DNA of 64,000 nucleotides from an uncultured Lachnospiraceae bacterium. GTDB lineage: Bacteria > Bacillota > Clostridia > Lachnospirales > Lachnospiraceae. Location of the stretch: assembly GCA_902779575.1 (NCBI GenBank), contig CACZBW010000017.1, positions 1 to 64,000 of the forward strand, given 5' to 3'. The notes below the pieces were generated by a model. The model was not told the origin of the DNA, did no database searches, and saw only the letters and a list, made by a program, of their open reading frames with translations. The position numbers and the translations under genes were made by a program. Every line of letters begins with the position of its first letter. Position 1 is the first letter of the stretch. Shown here one piece after another: positions 25,578 through 33,715 of the stretch.

Positions 25578-27140
25578 TCAAAAGCCGATTTCTTTTTTTC
25601 CCCGATCTGCAAGAGCAAAAAGACATCCCAGTATTGTGAAGGCGACGGGTTCAATGTAAATGTGAATATTGTTGATCATTGCCTGAACAAGAAAAGCCGC
25701 TATGAAAGACATTCCGCAAACACTGATAAGGGGCTTTGCTGATCTGTATTTACTAAAACGGCAGAAAAGATAAATAAAAAAGAAAAGGTAGCTGGAAAGA
25801 CCAAGTATTCCCGCTGTGATCAGATATTGCAGATATTGACTATGAGCATCGAGGAGATATCTGTCAAGACTATTATAGAGCATAGAGCGGTCATAGCGTT
25901 CTACTGCTGTACGGAACATCCCAGGTCCAATTCCGATCAGTTTTCTGCAGAAAGGCATTCCATTAAAAGCCCGAACAGTGCATGTCCATATAAGCCCCCG
26001 GTTAGTTCCCCATTTTTCACGAAAATATATATATTTTGTAAATCTGCCAAAAATTGATTTTGCTTCCTTATATGTATAGATAGATGGCAGTATTACACAT
26101 AAGGTAATTGAGAGGAGAACAGCAAAAGCTATTATTATAAAGGTTATATTTCTCAGAATCAAAAGCTTTTTCTGCGAGCATCTGCTCATGATAAGGCTGT
26201 ATGGTCCGGCCAGCAAAAGAGGCAGGAGGACAAATAGAAACAGACTTACTCTATCGTGAGTATAGAGCAGAGCAGAGATCCCTTCCGGATCCCAGGCATT
26301 ATAATAGCGCAAACTGACAAACAGAACATTCATGGCATTTGCGCAGCCAAATAAGAAGAGCAAAAAAGCCCATCTGCGAAAAGCTGGAAGTGATATCATG
26401 CTGAACCAGAGCGTAAGCAGGAATATCATACCGGCAGCAAGAAAACCGCTGTCTGAAGAGGCTGAGAAAATTCCGAGAAAACAGAGAAAACTCAGAATAT
26501 AACAGAAGATTCTGAATTTATGGGAACTGAACACAGACAGCGGCAAGCATAGAGACAGGAGCATGGAAGTGTATGCAGCGAAACAGTTTTTTTGTCCTAT
26601 AGTGGAAATGAATTGACTACCGGAGTCGAGGAAGGTAGAGCAGAGTAGACCAGGGTTATATCCTAGATGATTAAACCATGCAATGATTTCTATGAAACAT
26701 GCTGTGAGGTATGGAAAGGAGAAAAAATAAAACGGCATTCTCTCGCTGCGTGAATAGATAATGAAAAGCACACAACTAAGAAAAAGAACATAAAAACCGG
26801 TATAACGGCTGTTCGTTCCCCAGAAACTGGAATACAGATCCGGACTAAGGAAAAAAGAGATTGAAAGACTTCCCATCAGACAAAGCACAGGTATATTGTC
26901 TTTGAGGGGGCTAAGGATGTCAGATTTCTTATCTCTCTTCAACAGAGAGAGAATCAATATGACCAGCAGGAGAAAAAGGAAAACGGTTGTTGAAATATAG
27001 AAATAACGTGCTTTTACATCAAGTATATCGTAATACCCATCATGCTCGAGAAGCGGGAAGAGTGTAAGCAAACTTATGAGATAACAGTACTGCAGATATT
27101 TTTTGGTATGAAATGATAGATTGGCTGTCTTTTTTCCCAT
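25578..27140 (-). CDS. O-antigen ligase / polysaccharide polymerase-like membrane protein
   Basis: 520 residues with about 11-12 hydrophobic membrane segments. The Wzy_C/RfaL-type signature is in the C-terminal half: a long outside loop containing GTNRGLIWTCTVRAF, GIGPGMF and LDAHSQYLQYLITAGILGL. In Firmicutes such proteins polymerise or transfer surface glycans, or act in pilin or capsule glycosylation; no other glycan-synthesis genes are nearby, so the substrate is unknown. The ATG at 27140 (MGKKTANL) is chosen because AGAGG is 10 bases upstream; an in-frame ATG at 27185 lacks a binding site. Composition is AT-rich, like its neighbour at 24772, and both seem to form one foreign-looking insert between the ABC-F and PFOR genes. 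Confidence 0.85.
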   Translation of the reverse strand: MGKKTANLSFHTKKYLQYCYLISLLTLFPLLEHDGYYDILDVKARYFYISTTVFLFLLLVILILSLLKRDKKSDILSPLKDNIPVLCLMGSLSISFFLSPDLYSSFWGTNSRYTGFYVLFLSCVLFIIYSRSERMPFYFFSFPYLTACFIEIIAWFNHLGYNPGLLCSTFLDSGSQFISTIGQKNCFAAYTSMLLSLCLPLSVFSSHKFRIFCYILSFLCFLGIFSASSDSGFLAAGMIFLLTLWFSMISLPAFRRWAFLLFLFGCANAMNVLFVSLRYYNAWDPEGISALLYTHDRVSLFLFVLLPLLLAGPYSLIMSRCSQKKLLILRNITFIIIAFAVLLSITLCVILPSIYTYKEAKSIFGRFTKYIYFREKWGTNRGLIWTCTVRAFNGMPFCRKLIGIGPGMFRTAVERYDRSMLYNSLDRYLLDAHSQYLQYLITAGILGLSSYLFFFIYLFCRFSKYRSAKPLISVCGMSFIAAFLVQAMINNIHIYIEPVAFTILGCLFALADRGKKEIGF

Positions 27141-27307
27141 AATTGTGAGGCCTCTCTTCGAATGCTGATCTTGATCGTACAACATACTATCTTAAAATAA
27201 TCTTTTTTTCAAGCAGGCTAAGAGGTTTCACGATTCCGGTCGAATTTCAAGCTTCATGTCAGACGAAGAAAACAAAAACAAAATCTGCCAATTTCGATTA
27301 TGTGAAA

Positions 27308-27336
27308 TAGACAAAGAACCCTGAATATGCTATTAT
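27308..27336 (+). promoter_or_regulatory. Promoter of the PFOR gene
   Basis: TAGACA (27308-27313) and TATTAT (27331-27336) with a 17-base spacer. The ~150-base leader up to the GGAGG at 27476 is otherwise unremarkable; 27141-27307 holds no gene. Confidence 0.65.
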
Positions 27337-27489
27337 ATGTACGATATTCTGAACTTGCGGCGGGGGCAGTGTATGTCGGCTGCTTCTTTTCGCGTATAAG
27401 GCTGTCTTTTTATCGGGGTTCCCGATGCGGGAGCAGATCCGGATGAAAGATGGAAACTGGAATTTCAGAAAGAAGGAGGAACACAACTA

Positions 27490-30400
27490 ATGGCAAGAAA
27501 AATGAAGACCATGGACGGCAATCAGGCTGCGGCCTGGGCTTCCTACGCTTTCACGGACGTTGCTGCCATGTATCCGATCACTCCGTCATCAGTCATGCCG
27601 GAGCATACGGATGAATGGGCAACCCAGGGTCTGAAGAATATCTTCGGGCAGACTGTTCAGATCACTGAGATGCAGTCTGAAGCGGGCGCAGCCGGTGCGG
27701 TTCATGGTTCTCTGTCAGCCGGAGCGCTGACCACGACCTACACTGCTTCACAGGGTCTGCTTCTTATGATCCCCAACCTGTACAAGATCGCCGGTGAGAG
27801 ACTTCCGGGCGTATTTGATGTCTCCGCACGTGCGCTTGCATCCCATGCACTTTCCATCTTCGGTGACCATTCTGACGTCTATGCATGTCGCCAGACCGGA
27901 GCCTGCATGCTCTGCGAGTCTTCCGTACAGGAAGTTATGGACCTGACCCCGGTCGCTCATCTTGCGGCGATCAAGGGACGTCTTCCCTTTGTCAATTTCT
28001 TTGACGGTTTCCGTACCTCCCATGAGATCCAGAAGATCGAGCAGTGGGATTTCGAAGATCTCAAGGATCTGGTTGACTTTGAAGCACTCCAGGCGTGGAG
28101 AGACCAGTGCCTGAATCCGAACCATCCCTGTGAGAGAGGTTCGGCTCAGAATCCGGATATCTTCTTCCAGGCACGCGAGGCTTCCAACCCCTTCTATGAT
28201 GACATGCCTGAAATCGTTGAGTATTACATGCATGAGATCAACAAGAAGATCGGAACCGACTACGAGCTGTTCAACTACTACGGCGCTGCCGATGCGGAGC
28301 ATGTTCTCGTGGCCATGGGTTCTGTCTGCGACACGATCGAAGAGACGATCGACTATCTGAACGCGCAGGGCTGCAAGGTCGGCGTGATCAAAGTCCGTCT
28401 GTACAGACCGTTCTCCGCGAAGCATCTGATCGCCGCAATCCCGGAAACTGCGAAGCAGATCACGGTTCTTGACAGAACCAAAGAGCCGGGCGCTGTCGGC
28501 GAACCGCTTTATCTGGATGTCGTCGCTGCGCTTAAGGGCACGAAGTTCGAGAGCGTTCCGGTATTCTCAGGCCGTTACGGACTGGGCAGCAAGGACACGA
28601 CTCCGGCCCAGATCGTGGCAGTTTACAACAATACCGAGAAGGTTAAATTCACGATCGGTATCGTGGACGATGTCACGAACCTTTCTCTTCCGATCGGTCC
28701 GCAGCTTGTTACGACTCCGGAAGGAACCATCAACTGCAAGTTCTGGGGCCTTGGCGCGGATGGTACCGTCGGCGCGAACAAGAACTCCATCAAGATCATC
28801 GGCGACAATACCGACATGTACGCGCAGGCTTACTTCGATTATGACTCCAAGAAGTCCGGCGGCGTAACCATGTCCCACCTGCGCTTCGGCAAGAAGCCGA
28901 TCAAGTCCACCTACCTGATTCACCAGGCGAACTTCGTTGCATGCCATAATCCGGCATACATCCGCAAGTACAACATGGTTCAGGAGCTGGTCGACGGCGG
29001 CACATTCCTGCTGAACTGCTCCTGGAATGCGGAAGAGCTTGAGACACATCTTCCGGGCCAGGTCAAGGCGTATATCGCAAAGCACAACATTAAGTTCTAT
29101 ACCATCGACGGCGTAAAGATCGGTATCGAAGTCGGCATGGGCCCGACCCGTATCAATACGATCCTGCAGTCCGCGTTCTTCAAGCTTGCCAGCATCATCC
29201 CGGAGGAGAGAGCCATCGAGCTTATGAAGGCAGCCGCCAAGGCTACCTACGGCCGCAAGGGTGACGATGTCGTCGCGAAGAACTGGGCAGCCATCGATGA
29301 AGGCGCGAAGCAGGTTCATGAAGTCGAGGTTCCGGCTGCATGGGCTGACGCAGCGGATGAAGGACTTGATTTCAAGACCGCTTCCGGCGAGCGCAAAGAT
29401 GTTGTCGATTTCGTCAACAACATCCAGAGAGCAGTCAATGCGCAGGAAGGCAATAATCTTCCGGTTTCCGCATTCAAGGGCTATGAAGACGGCACGACAC
29501 CGTCCGGCGCAGCCGCATATGAGAAGCGCGGCATCGCTGTTCTGGTTCCCAACTGGGCATCCGAGAACTGCATCCAGTGCAACCGCTGCTCTTATGTCTG
29601 CCCGCATGCGGCGATCCGTCCGGTTGCCCTGACAGAGGCAGAAGCTGCCGCAGCTCCGGCATCCCAGGCATCGCTGCCGATGACCGGCATGAAGGATTAC
29701 AAGTTCGCCATCACCGTATCCGTTCTGGACTGCACAGGCTGCGGTTCCTGCGCGAATGTATGCCCGGGCAAGAAGGGTGCGAAGGCTCTCGAGATGAAGC
29801 CGCTTGCAGACAGCCTTGCTTATCAGGAAGGTTTCGATTACGCGGTGACTCTGGATCCCAAGCAGGATGTCATCGACAAGTTCAAAGAGAATACGGTCAA
29901 GGGTTCCCAGTTCAAGCAGCCGCTGCTTGAGTTCTCGGGCGCCTGCGGCGGATGCGGCGAGACTCCGTATGCGAAGCTGGTCACCCAGCTCTTCGGCGAC
30001 AGAATGTATATCGCGAACGCAACCGGATGCTCCTCCATCTGGGGCAACTCCTCACCGTCCACTCCGTATACTGTTAATAAGAAGGGACAGGGTCCTGCAT
30101 GGTCCAATTCCCTGTTTGAAGACGCGGCTGAGTTCGGATTCGGCATGCTGCTTGCACAGAATGCGCTCAGAGACAGCCTGAAAGCCAAGGTTGAGGCTCT
30201 GGTTGCCGCCGGCAAGGTCGCAGAGGCAGGCCAGGAATGGCTCGATACCTTCAGCGTAGGCGCGACAAACGGTGCTGCAACCGATAAGCTGATCGCGGCT
30301 CTGGAAGCAGACGGCTCCGAAGAAGCGAAAGTTATCCTTAAGGATAAGGATTATCTGGCGAAGAAGTCCCAGTGGGTATTCGGCGGCGACGGCTGGTGCT

Positions 30401-31026
30401 ATGATATCGGCTTCGGCGGAGTAGACCACATCCTGGCTTCCGGCAAGGATATCAACGTCTTCTGCTTCGATACCGAGGTTTATTCCAATACAGGCGGACA
30501 GTCCTCCAAGGCTACCCCGACCGGTGCGGTCGCACAGTTTGCGGCAGCCGGCAAGGAGACGCCGAAGAAGGATATGGCATCGATCGCCATGAGTTACGGT
30601 TATGTCTATGTCGCACAGATCTGCATGGGCGCTGATATGAATCAGGCAGTCAAGGCGATCTCCGAGGCAGAGGCTTATCCGGGACCGTCCCTGATCCTCG
30701 CTTACGCTCCCTGCATCAACCATGGTGTCAAGAAGGGCATGGCAAAGGCTCAGACAGAGGAAGAGCTGGCAGTCAAGAGCGGCTACTGGCATAACTTCCG
30801 CTTCAACCCGGCTCTCAAGGCCGAGGGCAAGCCGGCATTCATCCTTGATTCCAAGGCTCCGACAGATGACTATAAGACCTTCCTGGATGGCGAAGTCCGT
30901 TACAACTCCCTGAAGAGAGCGAATCCGGAACGCGCAGCCAGACTGTGGGATGAGTCCGAACAGCACGCGAAGGATCGCTACAGCTATCTGACCAAGCTGG
31001 TGAAGCTGTACGGTACAGAGGAGTGA
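27490..31026 (+). CDS. nifJ: Pyruvate:ferredoxin (flavodoxin) oxidoreductase, single-chain
   Basis: 1178 residues, full length for the homodimeric form. It splits pyruvate to acetyl-CoA and CO2 and gives electrons to ferredoxin, the central step of clostridial fermentation. Domains in order: pyrimidine-binding domain (AAWASYAFTDVAAMYPITPSS), domain II, the gamma-like domain, a 2x[4Fe-4S] domain with C694-x2-C-x2-C-x3-C and C748-x2-C-x2-C-x3-C, and the thiamine-diphosphate domain with GDGWCYDIGFGG and the metal-binding region before NTGGQSSKATPTGA. C-terminal cluster cysteines are in FSGACGGCGETPY. GGAGGAACACAACTA precedes the ATG. Codon use is strongly biased, as expected for an abundant enzyme. 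Confidence 0.98.
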   Translation: MARKMKTMDGNQAAAWASYAFTDVAAMYPITPSSVMPEHTDEWATQGLKNIFGQTVQITEMQSEAGAAGAVHGSLSAGALTTTYTASQGLLLMIPNLYKIAGERLPGVFDVSARALASHALSIFGDHSDVYACRQTGACMLCESSVQEVMDLTPVAHLAAIKGRLPFVNFFDGFRTSHEIQKIEQWDFEDLKDLVDFEALQAWRDQCLNPNHPCERGSAQNPDIFFQAREASNPFYDDMPEIVEYYMHEINKKIGTDYELFNYYGAADAEHVLVAMGSVCDTIEETIDYLNAQGCKVGVIKVRLYRPFSAKHLIAAIPETAKQITVLDRTKEPGAVGEPLYLDVVAALKGTKFESVPVFSGRYGLGSKDTTPAQIVAVYNNTEKVKFTIGIVDDVTNLSLPIGPQLVTTPEGTINCKFWGLGADGTVGANKNSIKIIGDNTDMYAQAYFDYDSKKSGGVTMSHLRFGKKPIKSTYLIHQANFVACHNPAYIRKYNMVQELVDGGTFLLNCSWNAEELETHLPGQVKAYIAKHNIKFYTIDGVKIGIEVGMGPTRINTILQSAFFKLASIIPEERAIELMKAAAKATYGRKGDDVVAKNWAAIDEGAKQVHEVEVPAAWADAADEGLDFKTASGERKDVVDFVNNIQRAVNAQEGNNLPVSAFKGYEDGTTPSGAAAYEKRGIAVLVPNWASENCIQCNRCSYVCPHAAIRPVALTEAEAAAAPASQASLPMTGMKDYKFAITVSVLDCTGCGSCANVCPGKKGAKALEMKPLADSLAYQEGFDYAVTLDPKQDVIDKFKENTVKGSQFKQPLLEFSGACGGCGETPYAKLVTQLFGDRMYIANATGCSSIWGNSSPSTPYTVNKKGQGPAWSNSLFEDAAEFGFGMLLAQNALRDSLKAKVEALVAAGKVAEAGQEWLDTFSVGATNGAATDKLIAALEADGSEEAKVILKDKDYLAKKSQWVFGGDGWCYDIGFGGVDHILASGKDINVFCFDTEVYSNTGGQSSKATPTGAVAQFAAAGKETPKKDMASIAMSYGYVYVAQICMGADMNQAVKAISEAEAYPGPSLILAYAPCINHGVKKGMAKAQTEEELAVKSGYWHNFRFNPALKAEGKPAFILDSKAPTDDYKTFLDGEVRYNSLKRANPERAARLWDESEQHAKDRYSYLTKLVKLYGTEE

Positions 31027-31161
31027 TGCTTCTATAATTAAAGAAGGTCCGGCAGAACGGTCCGGCCGGATGCGGAAGAGGATGGAAATTGTTTCCGGAT
31101 TCCCGCAGAATGGTACAAAAGTTTTGCTGAATTGTTAACTGAAAACTGATAAGTGGAGGGC

Positions 31162-31194
31162 TCCGCCGGGGCAGGGCTTCAAGCTCCCGGCGGA
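31162..31194 (+). other. Inverted repeat in the PFOR-to-secreted-protein gap
   Basis: TCCGCCGGG (31162-31170) and CCCGGCGGA (31186-31194) form a perfect 9-bp stem, not followed by a T run. The rest of the 440-base gap (31027-31466) has a GC-rich first half with another small CCGGC/GCCGG hairpin and an AT-rich second half holding the next promoter; no gene is seen. Confidence 0.5.
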
Positions 31195-31355
31195 AACCCG
31201 AAATGAATGGAAATCCGCAGGATTTTCGCCAATTCCTTCATATTCCCCTTAGTATGAGGAAGGATACTTCTTGTTTGAACAGAGTCGGAAAGGCTTTGTA
31301 ATTATTTTGACATATTTTCACAAAAAAATCGACGCATTTTTGTATAGATTTTGAG

Positions 31356-31384
31356 TTGAAATTGTCGCAAATTATGATTATCAT
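31356..31384 (+). promoter_or_regulatory. Promoter of the 31467 secreted-protein gene
   Basis: TTGAAA (31356-31361) and TATCAT (31379-31384), spacer 17. A further TTGACA at 31307 lacks a correctly spaced -10. Confidence 0.5.
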
Positions 31385-31466
31385 ATTCATGAATCTAACG
31401 GGGTGCAACAAATTAAAATAAGGGTGGTTGCAAACCGGACAGCAAAAGAAGGGAGACACAGTCAGT

Positions 31467-32759
31467 ATGAAGAAGAAATTTTTCACATCGATCGCCGTAA
31501 CATTTGTTATGGCAGCAGCGCTTGTCGCAGTTGCTCCGACTAACGCTCAGGCAGCTAAGGCTATCAACGTAAAGGTTGGAGAGAAGACCACTGTTAAGGC
31601 AAGCAAGAAGGTTACATGGTCCATCAAGGACACATCCATTGCAACTCTTAACAAGAAGTCCGGCAAGAAGGTTAAGCTTACCGGCGTCAAGGAAGGAAGC
31701 ACAATCCTTACCACTACTGATGCAAGCGGAAAGAAACTTGACTATGCAGTTAACGTTAAGGCAGCAGCAGCAGCAGCTCCGGCAGCTACCAACAAGCTTC
31801 AGGAATTTGCTAACTATGTAAAGAGTAAAAATGGTCTTACCTATCGCGACTCTGTTACAGCGAAGAACAACTATGAGAAACTGAAAGGTGATTCTTGGGG
31901 TTGGGTTTATGTTGCAGATATCGTACTGAGTGATGGCAAGCCTTATCATGTTATCTACAGACCTGGTGTGCAGAATAAGGATCATGATATTCAGCGCCTT
32001 TACACCATTACTGCTGATGCGAACAACCTGTACTTCAAGCGTACAACAAATTTCCAGGAATTTGATTGGCGTTATATCAACACCACCAATGATGTTCCGG
32101 GTGATCCTAAAGAAGTTCCCGGTTATGCAAAGAATTGGGGTTCGGATTGGGGTGTAAAGTGCTTCAACGAGAACAGATACTATGTCTTTGGTACCACAAG
32201 AGATATCGAAACCTTTACTGTTACCGTTCCGCTGAATGGCGGCGCTGCGAAGGCTGAATTTGCTCATAACTTTGACTATGATTTTGTCAAAGGCGTAGGC
32301 AACAATTTCCCGAATGCTTTCAACACAAGCTTCAAGAACTGGAAACAGGGCGACAGTGCTTCTGGTGCTATGTACAGCCACTGGTTCTATGGTTTCAAGA
32401 AGGAATCGTATCTGACCAATGCAGCTTATAGCTGGGATGTAGATAAGGATGGTTTTGATTACCTTACTAATACTCTCTTCTGGAACTTTATTGGTGGTGA
32501 GAAGAGCGAACTTACTGCAGTTCTGACTAAGGATGGTGCATATGCGGCTGGCCCGAATATGTCTGTATATCTTAGCATGAGTCTGAATTCTCTGCTGAAC
32601 ACCATCGACAGCGTCATGAAGGATAACCAGACTGGATTCGATCTCAAGAGCATTGGCTTTGATAACTTCATCAACTCCAGTGGTCACTATTTCACCAACG
32701 CTGATGCAGCTCTTGCAGCTGTTTACAGAGTTGCTTGGCAGAACATCGCATTCTATTAA
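31467..32759 (+). CDS. Secreted protein with N-terminal Ig-like module; function unknown
   Basis: 430 residues. A clear signal peptide (MKKKFFTSIAVTFVMAAALV with cleavage near AQA-AK, about residue 30). Residues ~32-100 resemble a bacterial Ig-like (Big) module: VKVGEKTTVKASKKVTWSIK, IATLNKKSGKKVKLTGVKEG, then an Ala linker. The remaining ~320 residues are rich in Tyr, Trp, Phe, Asn and Asp (for example WGWVYVADIVLSDGKPYHVI, FDWRYINTT, NWGSDWGVKCFN, YSHWFYGFKKE) and I do not recognise the fold; a carbohydrate- or surface-binding role would fit but is a guess. The start at 31467 follows GAAGGGAG; an upstream in-frame start at 31428 would put charged residues before the signal. No cell-wall anchor is visible. 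Confidence 0.8.
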   Translation: MKKKFFTSIAVTFVMAAALVAVAPTNAQAAKAINVKVGEKTTVKASKKVTWSIKDTSIATLNKKSGKKVKLTGVKEGSTILTTTDASGKKLDYAVNVKAAAAAAPAATNKLQEFANYVKSKNGLTYRDSVTAKNNYEKLKGDSWGWVYVADIVLSDGKPYHVIYRPGVQNKDHDIQRLYTITADANNLYFKRTTNFQEFDWRYINTTNDVPGDPKEVPGYAKNWGSDWGVKCFNENRYYVFGTTRDIETFTVTVPLNGGAAKAEFAHNFDYDFVKGVGNNFPNAFNTSFKNWKQGDSASGAMYSHWFYGFKKESYLTNAAYSWDVDKDGFDYLTNTLFWNFIGGEKSELTAVLTKDGAYAAGPNMSVYLSMSLNSLLNTIDSVMKDNQTGFDLKSIGFDNFINSSGHYFTNADAALAAVYRVAWQNIAFY

Positions 32760-32819
32760 TTAATGAATGCTGATGGTTGGAACTGGCTATATAGCGGTTT
32801 CGATTATTAAATGAAAAGG

Positions 32820-32851
32820 ACCCTGTCACGAGAGATCGTGACAGGGTTTTT
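32820..32851 (+). terminator. Terminator after the 31467 gene
   Basis: ACCCTGTCACGA and TCGTGACAGGGT form a perfect 12-bp stem with a GAGA loop, then TTTT. Confidence 0.92.
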
Positions 32852-32878
32852 AATATTTCTATAAATAAATTTTGATAA

Positions 32879-33667
32879 GTGAATGAAAAAATGCAATATT
32901 CAGTTTCCAGGGATGAAATATGCCCGCAGAAAAAGAATTCACAGAACCGCTTTTGCGGCTTTTCCAAAGATCTGGCTTACGCAGCAGTTTCTGCCGTTTT
33001 TATTGTTTCTGCGTCCATCGTTTTTGTGCTTTGTTTCCGCCCATTGTTCTATCTTGATATCCCACTCTTTCATCTGGAGAAAGAAGCAGGACTGCCGGCA
33101 GAAACGATTCGGAATAATTATGATAAACTGATCGGCTACCTTATGCTCTGGAACAGGCAGCCCTTAACTCTGCCGGATTTTCAGATGAGTGAGAGCGGCA
33201 GGATTCATTTTGCTGATTGCAAGAAGATCTTTGATCTCGTTCAGATTTTATTCCTGTTCTCGGGAGTTATACTACTTGCACGGGTCATGATTCAAAAATC
33301 AAGGAAGGAAACATTACGGCAGGCATCCGGGGAAAAAGGGTTTAAAAAGGGGATGCAAAGAATACATGGCGGGCCTCTTTATTCATCCCGCTGCCTTTTT
33401 ATCACAGGTTTCCTGCTGACAGGTATACCGGCTGCGATCGGGATTTATGCACTCCTGGACTGGGAGAAGCTCTTTGTCTCTTTCCACAAACTCTTTTTCA
33501 GCAACGACTACTGGCTTTTTGATCCTGCGACGGATCCGGTGATTCTGATCCTCCCGGACGGATTCTTTTTCCAGTGTCTTGCAGTGATTCTTGCCCTTGT
33601 GATCGGAAGCGGCTTGATTTGTATTGCAAGGGCGATTAAAATAAGAAAAGCAGACAAGTACGGCTGA
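32879..33667 (+). CDS. TIGR01906/DUF1461 family membrane protein (Lit-like)
   Basis: 262 residues with four hydrophobic segments (near 30-55, 120-138, 170-193, 225-250). The outside loop SFHKLFFSNDYWLFDPATDP followed by VILILPDGFF is the hallmark of this family. A family member, Lit, has been described as an intramolecular transacylase that moves an acyl chain on lipoproteins; I assign it only by this motif memory, so the function is inferred. The GTG at 32879 opens the frame with no evident ribosome binding site; an ATG four codons later (32891) is possible. It lies between two terminators. The stop codon lies inside the stem of the next terminator. Confidence 0.78.
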   Translation: MNEKMQYSVSRDEICPQKKNSQNRFCGFSKDLAYAAVSAVFIVSASIVFVLCFRPLFYLDIPLFHLEKEAGLPAETIRNNYDKLIGYLMLWNRQPLTLPDFQMSESGRIHFADCKKIFDLVQILFLFSGVILLARVMIQKSRKETLRQASGEKGFKKGMQRIHGGPLYSSRCLFITGFLLTGIPAAIGIYALLDWEKLFVSFHKLFFSNDYWLFDPATDPVILILPDGFFFQCLAVILALVIGSGLICIARAIKIRKADKYG

Positions 33668-33691
33668 TCGCTTGCGACCAGCCGGTTTTTT
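33661..33691 (+). terminator. Terminator overlapping the end of the Lit-like gene
   Basis: CGGCTGATCGC pairs with GCGACCAGCCG (one mismatch) around TT, followed by GTTTTTT. The gene's TGA stop is in the left arm. Confidence 0.85.
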
Positions 33692-33715
33692 ACCGGAAAG
33701 GATTCAGTACGCAGG

